The translations under genes and the position numbers were made by a program. A stretch of 64,000 nt of DNA from Bradyrhizobium diazoefficiens. GTDB lineage: Bacteria > Pseudomonadota > Alphaproteobacteria > Rhizobiales > Xanthobacteraceae. Every line of letters begins with the position of its first letter. The first letter of the stretch is position 1. Under the pieces are notes generated by a model. It was not told the origin of the DNA and did not search any database. It saw only the letters and a program-made list of their open reading frames with translations. The stretch spans positions 2,976,001-3,040,000 of the forward strand of contig NZ_CP067101.1 of assembly GCF_016616425.1 (NCBI RefSeq). The letters run 5' to 3'. Below are positions 16,776 to 25,727 of the stretch, in pieces.

Positions 16776-16866
16776 CCGTCATTGCGAGCGCAGCGAAGCA
16801 ATCTAGAATCCTTCCGGAGAGGCAGTCTGGGTTGCTTCGTCGCAAGGGCCCTCGCAATGATGACGG
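16776..16866. repeat. Palindromic intergenic repeat, CGTCATTGCGAG family
   Basis: The left arm is CCGTCATTGCGAGCGCAGCG, and the right arm contains TTGCTTCGTCGCAAGGG and CTCGCAATGATGACGG. It directly follows the 32-bp inverted repeat and precedes the convergent enoyl-CoA hydratase gene. Related copies are at 19181-19310 and 36859-36947. Confidence 0.8.
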
Positions 16867-16875
16867 AAACACTTC

Positions 16876-17655
16876 CTACTTCCCCACCCATTTCGGCGGC
16901 CGCTTCTCCGAGAACGCCTTCGGGCCCTCGATGTAGTCCTGCGAGGCGGCCATCGCCTTCACCGCCGGGTAGTCGCGCTGCTCCGCGATCGCCTGTTCCA
17001 GCGATACGCCGAGCCCCTTCTGGATGGCCTGCTTCGAAGCCCGGATCGACATCGGCGAGTTCCTGGCGATCGTCTCCGCCCAGCGCAGCGTGCCCGACAG
17101 CGCCTCGCCTTGCGGCACCACCTCGTTGACGAAGCCGAGCTCGAGACCTTCCTTGGCGCTGACATGGCGTGCAGTCAGGATCATGCCCATGGCTCGCTTC
17201 AACCCGATCTGGCGCGGCAACCGGTGCAGGCCGCCGGCGAGCGCGGCGAGCCCGACGCGCGGCTCGGGCAGCGCAAAGGTGGCGTTCTCCGAGGCGATAA
17301 TGAGATCGCAGGCGAGCGCGATCTCGAAGCCGCCGCCCATCGCCACACCATTCACGGCGGCGATGATCGGCTTGTCGCAGTCGAACCGCGCGGTGAGGCC
17401 GGCAAAGCCGCCCTTGTCCCAGCCGCGCTTGCCGCCGGCCGCCTGCCACTTCAGATCGTTGCCGGCGCAGAACGCCTTGTCGCCGGCGCCGGTGACGATC
17501 GCAATCCATTGCTCGGGATCGGCGGAGAAATCGTCAAACACCTTTTGGAGCTCGAAATGTGCATCCGTGTGCAGCGCATTGTAGACCTCGGGCCGCGACA
17601 GCGTGACGATCGTGATCGGACCCTTGCGTTCCACCTTTGAAAATTTCAGCTCCAT
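16876..17655 (-). CDS. Enoyl-CoA hydratase (crotonase family, CaiD-like)
   Basis: The 259-residue crotonase has both catalytic-type segments. The oxyanion hole is in KAFCAGNDLKW (about residues 61-71) and NGVAMGGGFEIALACD (about 106-121), and FALPEPRVGLAALAGG carries the Glu of the hydratase site. It should hydrate a trans-2-enoyl-CoA or dehydrate its hydroxyacyl-CoA counterpart in beta-oxidation-type catabolism. The ATG at 17655 is preceded by GGGAGAG at the right distance, so the longer upstream frame is rejected. The gene is divergent from the acyl-CoA dehydrogenase at 17868, which suggests a joint pathway. Confidence 0.9.
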   Translation of the reverse strand: MELKFSKVERKGPITIVTLSRPEVYNALHTDAHFELQKVFDDFSADPEQWIAIVTGAGDKAFCAGNDLKWQAAGGKRGWDKGGFAGLTARFDCDKPIIAAVNGVAMGGGFEIALACDLIIASENATFALPEPRVGLAALAGGLHRLPRQIGLKRAMGMILTARHVSAKEGLELGFVNEVVPQGEALSGTLRWAETIARNSPMSIRASKQAIQKGLGVSLEQAIAEQRDYPAVKAMAASQDYIEGPKAFSEKRPPKWVGK

Positions 17656-17867
17656 CGTGCTCTCCCGCATTTTCCTGTGAAGGAATATTGGCGCCATACT
17701 AACGCGCGGGTGCACTAGAGCACCATCGAATTGCGCGGGCGCGCCTTGCGCGCCTCACACGCCTTGCCTTGCTTGACTTGCGTGAGCTCTTCTCCGCTTA
17801 ATCATGCGAAGCTGGACTTCGCATAGCGCCTTAACGCAAAACGAAAAATCATTCCGGGAGAGAACCC

Positions 17868-19142
17868 TTGGATTTCTCACTGCCTGCCGATCTCGTCGCC
17901 TATCTCGGAGAGCTCGATCGTTTCATCGCACGCGAGATCAAGCCGCTCGAGGAGGCCGACGACAACATCCGCTTCTTCGATCATCGCCGCGAATGGGCGC
18001 GCACCGATTTCGAGAATGGAGGCCTGCCGCGGCACGAATGGGAAGCGCTGCTGCGCAAGGCCAAGGATCTCGCCGATGCCGCCGGCCATTTGCGCTTTCC
18101 TGTGCCGAAGCAATATGGCGGCAAGGACGGCTCCAATCTCTGGATGGCCGTGATTCGCGAGCATTTTGCCGCGAAGGGTCTCGGCCTGCACAACGACCTC
18201 CAGAACGAACATTCGATCGTCGGCAATTTCCCCATCGTCACCATGCTCGACCGCTACGGCCGCGACGACCAGAAGGCGATGATCGACGGTTCGATCAAGG
18301 GCAAGTACCGCATCACGTTTGGCCTCACCGAGCCGCATCACGGTTCGGACGCCACCCACATGGAGACGCGCGCGGTGCCGGCGACCCGCGACAACGTCAA
18401 GGGCTGGATCATCAACGGCGAGAAGATGTGGACGACCGGCATGCATGTCGCCACGCATTGCGCGCTGTTTGCGCGCACCTCGGGCAATGACGGCGATGCC
18501 CGCGGCATCAGCTGCTTCCTGGTGCCGGCGAACAGCCATGGCGTCAGGATCGAAGAGTATATGTGGACATTCAACATGCCGACCGATCATCCGCGCGTCA
18601 GCTTCACCGACGTGTTTGTGCCTGAAGACGCGCAGTTCGGCGAGGTCGGCCGCGGCCTGTCGCTGGCGCAGTGCTTCGTGCACCAGAACCGTATCCGGCA
18701 GGCGGCCAGCTCGCTCGGCGCTGCGGTCTATTGCATCAATGAGAGCGTCAAATATGCGCGCGAACGAAGGCCGTTCGGCAGGGCGCTCGCCGAGAACCAG
18801 GCGATCCAGTTCCCCCTGGTTGAGCTCGCCACGCAAGCCGAGATGCTGCGCCTGTTGATCCGCAAGACCGCCTGGGAGATGGACCAGCTCACCGAGGAGC
18901 AGATCGAGCGCACGCTCTCCGACCGAGTCTCCATGTGCAATTACTGGGCAAATCGCCTCTGCTGCGAGTCCGCCGACCGCGCCATGCAGGTCCACGGCGG
19001 CATGGGCTACTCACGCCACAAGCCGTTCGAGCACATCTACCGCCATCACCGACGCTATCGCATCACGGAGGGGAGCGAGGAGATCCAGATGCGGAAAGTG
19101 GCGGGGTTCCTGTTCGGCTATATGGGGCCGGGGAAGCACTGA
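17868..19142 (+). CDS. Acyl-CoA dehydrogenase
   Basis: The 424-residue FAD protein has the full acyl-CoA dehydrogenase layout. An N-terminal helical domain comes first, then the beta domain with FGLTEPHHGSDATHMETRA near residue 150 and GEKMWTTGM near 186. The C-terminal helices carry RERRPFGRALAENQAIQFP near 300, QVHGGMGYSRHKPFE near 376 and ITEGSEEIQMR near 404, where the catalytic base Glu is expected. It starts at TTG, supported by CGGGAGAG seven bases upstream and by the family N-terminus MDFSLP. It feeds electrons to ETF while forming an enoyl-CoA for the divergent hydratase. Substrate chain type unknown. Confidence 0.92.
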   Translation: MDFSLPADLVAYLGELDRFIAREIKPLEEADDNIRFFDHRREWARTDFENGGLPRHEWEALLRKAKDLADAAGHLRFPVPKQYGGKDGSNLWMAVIREHFAAKGLGLHNDLQNEHSIVGNFPIVTMLDRYGRDDQKAMIDGSIKGKYRITFGLTEPHHGSDATHMETRAVPATRDNVKGWIINGEKMWTTGMHVATHCALFARTSGNDGDARGISCFLVPANSHGVRIEEYMWTFNMPTDHPRVSFTDVFVPEDAQFGEVGRGLSLAQCFVHQNRIRQAASSLGAAVYCINESVKYARERRPFGRALAENQAIQFPLVELATQAEMLRLLIRKTAWEMDQLTEEQIERTLSDRVSMCNYWANRLCCESADRAMQVHGGMGYSRHKPFEHIYRHHRRYRITEGSEEIQMRKVAGFLFGYMGPGKH

Positions 19143-19180
19143 TAGCCGTGCGAATGCGACGAGGCGTCTTGCCGCGGCGG

Positions 19181-19310
19181 CAGTCTGGATTGCTTCGTCG
19201 CAAGGGCTCCTCGCAATGACGGGGAGAGAGGAGCGCGCTTTCTCCACACCGTCATTGCGAGCGAAGCGAAGCAATCCAGAAACGTCACCCCGCTGGTGAT
19301 CTGGATGGCT
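19181..19310. repeat. Composite palindromic repeats, CGTCATTGCGAG family
   Basis: A partial copy (CAGTCTGGATTGCTTCGTCG to CTCGCAATGACGG) is followed by an oppositely oriented copy (CCGTCATTGCGAGCGAAGCG to CAATCCAG). Together they form a long imperfect inverted repeat between two convergent genes, suited to bidirectional termination. Confidence 0.75.
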
Positions 19311-19324
19311 TCGCCATTTCGCGA

Positions 19325-20902
19325 TCAATTCACGCGCCGATCCTTCCCCGCCCAATACGGCTCCCGCAATTGCCGACGTAAAATCTTGCCGCTCGGATTC
19401 CTGGGCAGCGCCGGCAAGAACTCCACGCTCTTCGGCGTCTTGTAGCCGGCGATGCGTTCGCGGGTGAAGTTGATGATGTCGGTGGCGCTCGCCTGCTTGC
19501 CGGGCTTCATCACCACCACAGCTTTCACCGCCTCGCCCCATTTGTCGTCGGGCACGCCGATCACGGCGGCCTCGGCGACGTCAGGATGATCGCACAGCGC
19601 ACTCTCGACCTCGGCGGGATAGATGTTCTCGCCGCCGGAGATGATCATGTCCTTGATGCGGTCGTGGATGTAGAGATAGCCGTCATCGTCCATGTAGCCG
19701 GCGTCGCCGGTGCGCAGCCAGCCGTCGTTGCGCAGCGTCGCGGCGGTCGCCTCCGGCAGGTTCCAGTACCCCACCATGTTGGAGCCCGAGCGCGTCGCGA
19801 TCTCGCCGACCTGGCGCGGCGGCAACGGCTGGCCGTCCACGTCCAGGATCGCGATCTCGACGCCGGGCAGCGCCTTGCCGGCCGAGCGCATCCGCTCCAG
19901 CCCCTCGACGTGATCCTCCGGCGGCAGCGCGACGATCGTGCCGGTGGTTTCCGTCATCCCGTATAGCTGCACGAAGCCGCATTTGAAGACCTCGATGCAC
20001 TCCTTCAGCAGCGCCGCCGGAATTGGGGAAGCGCCATACAGCATGTATTTCAGCCGCGAGAAGTCGATCGTCCTGGCGCGCGGCTGCCGCACCACGAATT
20101 GCATGGCCGCCGGCACCATGAACAGTTTCGTGATGCCCGACTGCTCGAAGAAATCCAAGACCTTGGTCGGATCGAATTCGCGTGCGATCACCCCGCGGGC
20201 GCCGTGATAGAGGCCCATCACACCCCAGCCGGAGCCGCCGATGTGGAAGACCGGCATGGCGACCAGCGACGCGTCGTCGGTCGACCACCGGTTCCACTCC
20301 GGCTTGTCCTCGGCATTGCCGGATTGCACCAGGTTGAGAAAGTTGGCATGCGACAGCATCGCGCCCTTCGGCTTGCCCGTGGTGCCTGATGTATAGAGCT
20401 GGATCGCGATGTCGCGGGCGTCGATCGGCACCTTTGGGTCGTCACTGCTCTGCGCATCGCGCCATGCGGCAAAATCCTGCCATTCCGGCGCGCCGCCTTC
20501 AGTGGCGATGATCGTGCGCAGGCCAGGCATCTGGTCCTTGATCTGGCGGACCTGCGTGATGAACTCCGGCCCGACGAACAGCACCGGCGCCTTGCAATCC
20601 GCAACGATGAAGGCGACCTCGGGCCCGGCGAGGCGCCAGTTCACCGGCGCCATCACCGCGCCGGTCTTCATCGCGCCCATCAGCAGCTCGAAATAGAGGT
20701 CGCTGTTCTTCCCGAGATAGGCGATGCGGTCGCCCTTCTTCACGCCCATCGCGATCAACGCATTGGCGACGCGGTTGGTCTTGACGTCGAACTCGACAAA
20801 GCTGGTGAGGCGGCCCTCGAACTCGTAGGCGATGGCGTTGCCGCGGCTCCTGGCGCGCTCGCGCACCATGTCGGCGAGATTTGCCAATGGCTGTGTGGAC
20901 AT
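19325..20902 (-). CDS. Acyl-CoA synthetase (AMP-forming, FadD-like)
   Basis: The 525-residue adenylate-forming enzyme has the P-loop-like YTSGTTGKPKG near residue 176, the QLYGMTET motif near 311, RTGDAGYMDDDGYLYI near 390, and the C-terminal catalytic lysine in NPSGKILRR near 509. It activates a carboxylic acid to its CoA thioester with ATP. The ATG at 20902 follows GGGAGAA. It is the first minus-strand gene after the 20903-21106 gap and is probably monocistronic. Chain length or ring specificity cannot be read from the sequence. With the second synthetase at 23061 it shows that the region starts from free acids. Confidence 0.92.
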   Translation of the reverse strand: MSTQPLANLADMVRERARSRGNAIAYEFEGRLTSFVEFDVKTNRVANALIAMGVKKGDRIAYLGKNSDLYFELLMGAMKTGAVMAPVNWRLAGPEVAFIVADCKAPVLFVGPEFITQVRQIKDQMPGLRTIIATEGGAPEWQDFAAWRDAQSSDDPKVPIDARDIAIQLYTSGTTGKPKGAMLSHANFLNLVQSGNAEDKPEWNRWSTDDASLVAMPVFHIGGSGWGVMGLYHGARGVIAREFDPTKVLDFFEQSGITKLFMVPAAMQFVVRQPRARTIDFSRLKYMLYGASPIPAALLKECIEVFKCGFVQLYGMTETTGTIVALPPEDHVEGLERMRSAGKALPGVEIAILDVDGQPLPPRQVGEIATRSGSNMVGYWNLPEATAATLRNDGWLRTGDAGYMDDDGYLYIHDRIKDMIISGGENIYPAEVESALCDHPDVAEAAVIGVPDDKWGEAVKAVVVMKPGKQASATDIINFTRERIAGYKTPKSVEFLPALPRNPSGKILRRQLREPYWAGKDRRVN

Positions 20903-20980
20903 GTTTCTCCCGCGCATCTTGTTCTTATGCCTGGGAGTGTGGCGTCATCCGCGGGCAAAGACAATACGGGAGCCCCGGCT

Positions 20981-21101
20981 GTCGTCCCGGACAAGCCAAC
21001 GTCTCGTGTCCCGGACGCGCTGCAGCGCCCTTGCGCTGCTGCGCAGAGCTCAGCAGCGCACCACGTCGCAAGTGCGACGCGCTGCGCGGCGTCGGGGGCA
21101 C
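20981..21101. repeat. Palindromic intergenic repeat, GTCCCGGACGCG family
   Basis: It contains GTCGTCCCGGAC, GTGTCCCGGACGCGCTGCAG and, at the far end, GCGACGCGCTGCGCGGCGT arms forming nested imperfect hairpins. Related sequences are at 27583-27730 and 46771-46900. It lies between two minus-strand genes. Confidence 0.6.
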
Positions 21102-21106
21102 GAGCA

Positions 21107-21979
21107 TCACCCCCGCTTCGCCCGGTCCTTCTCGTTCTGCGCCATGATGGTCTCGCGCGCGGTCTTCCAGTCGTCGTCGCTCCAGTCGCGGAGCTGGTAA
21201 AAGTTGCCGCCCATCGCGAGCGCCTGCGCCCCATCCATCGCGATGGTCTCGCCGTTGATCCAGTCGCAGCCGCCGGAGATCAGGAACACCGCGAGGTTCT
21301 GCAGCTCCTCCATGGTGCCGACGCGGCCCATCGGATTCATCGCCTTGGTGCGTGCGCCGGCCTCGTCACCCGGCTTGATGCGCTTGCTCATGCCCTCGGT
21401 CGGGATCTCTCCGGGAGCAATGGTGTTGAGGCGGATGCCGTAGCGGCCCCATTCGGTGGCGAGCGACATCGTCATGGCGTGGATCGCCGACTTGCTCATG
21501 GCCGACGGCACCACATAGGGCGAGCCGTTGCGCACCCAGGTCACGGTGATCGAGACGACGTTGCCGGGCTGGCGCGCGGCGACCCAGCGCTTGCCGACCG
21601 CATGGGTCACGTAGAACGTGCCGTGCATGACGATATTGGCGACCGCATCGAAGCCGCGCGGCGACAGCTCCTCGGTGCGCGAGATGAAATTGCCGGCGGC
21701 GTTGTTGATCAGGTCGGTCAGCGGCGACTCGCGAAAGATGTTCTCCACCATCTCCTCGACCGCGAGCGCGTTGCGGATGTCGACGCCGTGGCTGGTGACG
21801 CGGCCGCCATACAGATCCATCAGCTCGGTCGCGGTCTCGTCGCACACGATCTTGCGGCGGCCGCAGATGTGAACTTCAGCGCCGAGCTGGAGGAAGCGCG
21901 CCGCCATCGACTTGCCGAGACCCGTGCCGCCGCCGGTCACGAGAATGCGCCGGCCGGCCAGAAGATTTTCCTTGAACAT
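21107..21979 (-). CDS. SDR-family oxidoreductase, 2,4-dienoyl-CoA reductase (DECR)-like
   Basis: The 290-residue Rossmann protein has TGGGTGLGKSMA near residue 17 and NNAAGNF near 95. The position of the usual YxxxK reads SAMSK (about residue 164), with Ser in place of Tyr. This and SLATEWGRYGIRLN-type spacing followed by APGEIPTEGMS match 2,4-dienoyl-CoA reductases and peroxisomal enoyl-CoA reductases, which lack the classical Tyr. It would reduce a dienoyl- or enoyl-CoA with NADPH. The ATG at 21979 starts MFKENLLAGRRILVTGG. It is divergent from a crotonase at 22086, in keeping with oxidation of unsaturated acyl chains. Confidence 0.85.
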   Translation of the reverse strand: MFKENLLAGRRILVTGGGTGLGKSMAARFLQLGAEVHICGRRKIVCDETATELMDLYGGRVTSHGVDIRNALAVEEMVENIFRESPLTDLINNAAGNFISRTEELSPRGFDAVANIVMHGTFYVTHAVGKRWVAARQPGNVVSITVTWVRNGSPYVVPSAMSKSAIHAMTMSLATEWGRYGIRLNTIAPGEIPTEGMSKRIKPGDEAGARTKAMNPMGRVGTMEELQNLAVFLISGGCDWINGETIAMDGAQALAMGGNFYQLRDWSDDDWKTARETIMAQNEKDRAKRG

Positions 21980-22085
21980 GGCTGTTTCCCCCGTAGGGAT
22001 TGTCAGTTAATTGGTCGATTGACTAAATCCGGCCGCCGGCGTCCTGTAAAGCGGCAACCGGTCAGGAACAGGGGAGAATTCGTCC

Positions 22086-22895
22086 ATGGAAGAGCGCGTC
22101 TCGATCTCGATCTCGGAAGGCGTTGCCGACGTGCGCCTGGTGCGCGCCGACAAGATGAACGCGCTGGATCAGGCGATGTTCGAGGCCCTTGTCGCCGCGA
22201 CCGACCGGCTTTCGAAGGAAAAAAGCGTGCGCGCGGTCGTGCTGTCGGGCGAAGGCCGCGCCTTCTGCGCGGGGCTCGACATGGGGCGTTTTGCGGCCAT
22301 GAAGGAGAAGGGCAGCAACGGAATTCCGGGTGGCGAAAATCGTGATCTCACCAGGCGCACCCACGGCCAGGCGAACTTCCCGCAAGCCGCGGTGTGGGGC
22401 TGGCGCCAGTTGCCGGTGCCGGTGATCGCGGCCGTGCACGGCGTCGCCTTCGGCGGCGGCTTCCAGCTGTCGCTCGGCGCCGACATGCGCTTCCTCAGTG
22501 CGGATGCGCGGATGTCGATCATGGAGATCAAATGGGGCCTCGTGCCTGATATGGCGGGCACACCGATCCTGGCGAGCCTCGTGCGCGACGACATCCTGCG
22601 CGATCTCACCTACACCGGCCGTATTTTCTCTGCGCAGGAGGCGATGGCTTACGGCCTTGCCACGCGCATCTGCGATGACCCGCGTGCCGCGGCGCTGGAA
22701 CTCGCTCGCGAGATCGCCGGCAAGAGCCCCGATGCGATCCGTGCGGCCAAGCGGATGCTGAACAATCTGTCGGTCGATCCGGGGCCGGCACTGCTCGCGG
22801 AGTCGGTCGAGCAGCAGAAGCTGATCGGCAGCTCCAATCAGACAGAGGCTGTGCGCGCCAATCTGGAAAAGCGTGCGGCGAAGTTTGCGGATTAG
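22086..22895 (+). CDS. Enoyl-CoA hydratase/isomerase (crotonase family)
   Basis: The 269-residue crotonase has GRAFCAGLDMGRF near residue 59, HGVAFGGGFQLSLGADMRF near 119, and SIMEIKWGLVPDMAGT near 145, where a Glu and an Asp line the active site as in double-bond isomerases or hydratases. It has a longer loop after the first oxyanion segment (about residues 70-100) than typical EchA proteins. The ATG at 22086 follows GGGGAGAATTCGTCC. It is divergent from the DECR-like reductase 106 bp away, a natural pairing for unsaturated acyl-CoA degradation, and is followed by an acyl-CoA synthetase after a repeat. Confidence 0.9.
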   Translation: MEERVSISISEGVADVRLVRADKMNALDQAMFEALVAATDRLSKEKSVRAVVLSGEGRAFCAGLDMGRFAAMKEKGSNGIPGGENRDLTRRTHGQANFPQAAVWGWRQLPVPVIAAVHGVAFGGGFQLSLGADMRFLSADARMSIMEIKWGLVPDMAGTPILASLVRDDILRDLTYTGRIFSAQEAMAYGLATRICDDPRAAALELAREIAGKSPDAIRAAKRMLNNLSVDPGPALLAESVEQQKLIGSSNQTEAVRANLEKRAAKFAD

Positions 22896-22902
22896 CAGCT
22901 CC

Positions 22903-23008
22903 CGTCATTCCGGGGCGCGCGCAGCGCGAACCCGGAATCCATTCATCCACCGCCTCTGCGGCCCAATGGATTCCGGGCTCGCGCCAAGAGGCGCGCCCCG
23001 GAATGACG
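22903..23008. repeat. Palindromic intergenic repeat with 18-bp perfect ends, CCGGAATGAC family
   Basis: The ends CGTCATTCCGGGGCGCGC (22903-22920) and GCGCGCCCCGGAATGACG (22991-23008) are exact reverse complements. Inner arms GAACCCGGAATCCAT and ATGGATTCCGGGCTC extend the hairpin. It lies between two same-strand genes and may attenuate read-through into the synthetase gene. Confidence 0.9.
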
Positions 23009-23060
23009 AGCGTGATTGTGTCGATACCCTCTAACCCGACGAAAGATCGGAAAACAAAAG

Positions 23061-24605
23061 ATGAGCGAAACGTCCCACTTCCTCGGCATCGTCTCCGGCG
23101 ACCGCCGTCGCAGCCACGCCGAAGTCGCTGGCCGCACTGACCGCATCGCAGGCGGCCTCGCCAGGATCGGCGTCCGTCAAGGCGATTGCGTCTGCATGTT
23201 GATGCGCAACGACATCGCCTTCCTGGAAGCCGCCTATGCCGCGATGCGGCTGGGCGCCTATGGCGTGCCGATCAACTGGCACTTCAAGCCGGAAGAGATC
23301 AATTACATGCTTGAGGATTCCGGCACGTCCGTGCTGATTGCGCATGCCGACATGCTGCACGCCTTGCGCGATGCGATTCCGGACGGCGTCACCGTGCTCA
23401 GCGTGCCGACGCCGCCGGAGATCCTGTCCAGCTACAAGATCGATCCGGACTATCTGACGACCCCTAGCTTCGCGATCGATTTCGAATCCTGGCTCGCACA
23501 GCAGCAGCCCTATGACGGCCCGGTCGTGCCGCAGCCGATGAACATGATCTACACGTCGGGCACCACAGGCCATCCCAAGGGCGTGCGGCGCAACGCGCCG
23601 ACGCCGGAGCAGCAGGCGGCCGGCGAGCGCATGCGCGCGATGATCTACGGGCTCAAGCCCGGCGCCCGCGCGATCCTGCCGGGCCCGCTCTATCATTCGG
23701 CGCCGAACTCGTTCGGCATTCGCGCGGGCAAGCTCGGCGGCGCGTTGGTGCTGATGCCGCGTTTCGAGGCCGAAGAGTTCCTGGAGCTGATCGAGCGCTA
23801 CAAAATCGACACCATCTTCATGGTGCCGACCATGTTCATCCGCCTGATGAAGCTGCCCGAGGCGGTCCGCAAGCGGTACGACGTTTCCTCGCTGCGCCAC
23901 GTCATTCACGCCGCGGCGCCGTGTCCGGCCGACGTCAAGCGCGCCATGATCGAATGGTGGGGACCGGTGATCTACGAATTCTACGGCTCGACCGAATCAA
24001 GCGCCGTCACCTTCGCGACGTCGGAGGACGCGCTGAGAAAGCCGGGCACCGTCGGCAGGATTTCGCCCGGCGCCGAGCTGCGCTTCCTCGGCGAGGACGG
24101 CCGCGTGCTGCCGGCCGGCGAGATCGGCGAGATCTATTCGCGCATCGCCGGGATGGCCGATTTCACCTATCACAACAAGCCGGAGAAGCGCGCCGAGATC
24201 GACCGCGACGGTTTCATCACCTCGGGCGATGTCGGGTACATCGACGAGGACGGCTACGTCTTCATCTGCGACCGCAAGCGCGACATGGTGATATCAGGCG
24301 GCGTCAACATCTACCCGGCCGAGATCGAGTCCGTGCTGCACGCCGTGCCCGGCGTCCATGATTGCGCCGTGTTCGGAATCCCCGACGCCGAGTTCGGCGA
24401 GGCATTGATGGCCGTGGTCGAGCCGCAGGCCGGCGTCACGCTCGAGGCCGGCGACGTCCGCGCAAGGCTGAAGGCTTCGCTCGCCGATTACAAGGTGCCC
24501 AAGCATATCGAGATCCGCAGCGGCCTGCCGCGCGAAGACTCAGGAAAAATCTTCAAGCGCCGCCTGCGCGATCCCTATTGGGAGCGGGTGGGACGGAAGA
24601 TCTGA
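23061..24605 (+). CDS. Acyl-CoA synthetase (AMP-forming)
   Basis: The 514-residue adenylate-forming enzyme has YTSGTTGHPKG near residue 164, the substrate/adenylate motif EFYGSTESS near 307, TSGDVGYIDEDGYVFI near 386, and the C-terminal lysine region EDSGKIFKRR near 495. It converts a carboxylic acid to acyl-CoA. The ATG at 23061 gives MSETSHFLGIVSGD, a natural N-terminus; the preceding in-frame ATG at 23016 would add 15 atypical residues. It differs clearly from the synthetase at 19325, so the region carries two independent acid-activating steps. Substrate unknown. Confidence 0.9.
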   Translation: MSETSHFLGIVSGDRRRSHAEVAGRTDRIAGGLARIGVRQGDCVCMLMRNDIAFLEAAYAAMRLGAYGVPINWHFKPEEINYMLEDSGTSVLIAHADMLHALRDAIPDGVTVLSVPTPPEILSSYKIDPDYLTTPSFAIDFESWLAQQQPYDGPVVPQPMNMIYTSGTTGHPKGVRRNAPTPEQQAAGERMRAMIYGLKPGARAILPGPLYHSAPNSFGIRAGKLGGALVLMPRFEAEEFLELIERYKIDTIFMVPTMFIRLMKLPEAVRKRYDVSSLRHVIHAAAPCPADVKRAMIEWWGPVIYEFYGSTESSAVTFATSEDALRKPGTVGRISPGAELRFLGEDGRVLPAGEIGEIYSRIAGMADFTYHNKPEKRAEIDRDGFITSGDVGYIDEDGYVFICDRKRDMVISGGVNIYPAEIESVLHAVPGVHDCAVFGIPDAEFGEALMAVVEPQAGVTLEAGDVRARLKASLADYKVPKHIEIRSGLPREDSGKIFKRRLRDPYWERVGRKI

Positions 24606-24610
24606 CAGCC

Positions 24611-24690
24611 CGTAGATGGGGTGAGCGAAGCGGTACCCGGGACAGTGAGAGACAAGATCCCGGATGTCGCTTCGCCATCCGGGTTACGAT
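24611..24690. repeat. Palindromic repeat with CCCGGATG hairpin
   Basis: An 8-bp hairpin, CCCGGATG (24659-24666) with CATCCGGG (24676-24683), follows a GTAGATGGGGTGAGCGAAGC lead. It sits just after the synthetase stop and may serve as its terminator. Confidence 0.55.
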
Positions 24691-24790
24691 GGCGCATCCT
24701 CCGACATGATCGGAAACGGACCTTCGAGCTGTCTGGCAGGGACAGCTTTCGAGCCTATATAGACGGCGTCATCGTCTTGCGGATCATCCC

Positions 24791-25195
24791 ATGGCTCCCG
24801 TATCCATTCTCCTCAATATCCTCTGGATCCTGATCGGCGGCGCCTGGATGGCGTTCGGCTGGCTGATTGCCGCGATCATCATGGCCGTCACCATTATCGG
24901 CCTGCCCTGGGCGCGGGCGGCGTTCAACATCGCCGTCTACACGCTGCTGCCGTTCGGCTCGAAGGCGGTCAGCCGCTACGAGGTCACCGGCACGAGCGAT
25001 ATCGGCACCGGCCCGCTCGGGGTGATCGGCAACATCATCTGGTTCGTGCTCGCCGGCTGGTGGCTGGCGCTCGGCCATGTCCTCACCGCGCTGGTGCTCG
25101 CCGTGACCATCATCGGCATCCCCTTCGCCTGGGCCCATCTGAAGCTCGCGGGGATCGCGCTCTGGCCGATCGGCAAGGTGATCGTGCCGGCTTAG
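24791..25195 (+). CDS. YccF-domain inner membrane protein
   Basis: The 134-residue protein consists of two similar halves. Each contains a hydrophobic pair of segments ending in a TIIGLPWARAAF or TIIGIPFAWAHLK motif, the signature of the YccF domain, and four membrane segments are likely (about residues 6-22, 25-45, 75-92, 95-113). It is an integral inner-membrane protein of unknown biochemical role. It stands alone between the synthetase gene and the ArsR gene, with no sign of operon linkage. The whole family length is present. Confidence 0.88.
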   Translation: MAPVSILLNILWILIGGAWMAFGWLIAAIIMAVTIIGLPWARAAFNIAVYTLLPFGSKAVSRYEVTGTSDIGTGPLGVIGNIIWFVLAGWWLALGHVLTALVLAVTIIGIPFAWAHLKLAGIALWPIGKVIVPA

Positions 25196-25409
25196 GGCGC
25201 GGATCCATCAACGTCGGCCTGCGGCGACAGAGGGAGGTCGACCAGCTTGGCCATCATTGGCGGCTCATGACCCGTAGCTCACGTTTCGCTCCGGCGAGCC
25301 GGCTCAGCAGGTTTGACCAAACCATCAGTTTGTGCTAATCATTAGCTATGACTTATGCCTATCTGCGAATCCGGGCATGGTTGCATGAGGGATCGGGCGT
25401 CGGTTAGCC

Positions 25410-25727
25410 ATGGCAAAAGATAGCAAGCAACTGGCCGCTCTAGGAGATCCGACTCGGAGACGAATATTCGAGCTGGTGGGGGCGCGGCCGCGCACTGTTG
25501 CTGAAATCACTCGGGAGCTAACGGTTTCCCAGTCAGCCGTCTCCCAGCATCTCAAGGTGCTGCGCGAATCTCGTTTGGTTCGCGCTGAGCCGAAGGGGGC
25601 CAGCAACGTTTATCACATCGATCCGGCGGGGCTCGGCCAGATGCGCGCCTGGCTCGACCGGTTCTGGAGCAACACGCTGGCGGCCTACAAGGCCGCCGTC
25701 GAAAAATCACGGGAGGATCAGCGATGA
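25410..25727 (+). CDS. ArsR-family winged-helix transcriptional regulator
   Basis: The 105-residue protein is a single winged helix: LAALGDPTRRRIFELV (about residues 8-23) and the recognition helix region ELTVSQSAVSQHLKVLRESRLV (38-59). There is no Cys pair of the metal-sensing type. It belongs to the ArsR subgroup that is cotranscribed with SRPBCC proteins. Its stop overlaps the ATG of the SRPBCC gene (ATGA), so the two are one translationally coupled unit, and the regulator probably controls that unit. The ligand is unknown. Confidence 0.9.
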   Translation: MAKDSKQLAALGDPTRRRIFELVGARPRTVAEITRELTVSQSAVSQHLKVLRESRLVRAEPKGASNVYHIDPAGLGQMRAWLDRFWSNTLAAYKAAVEKSREDQR

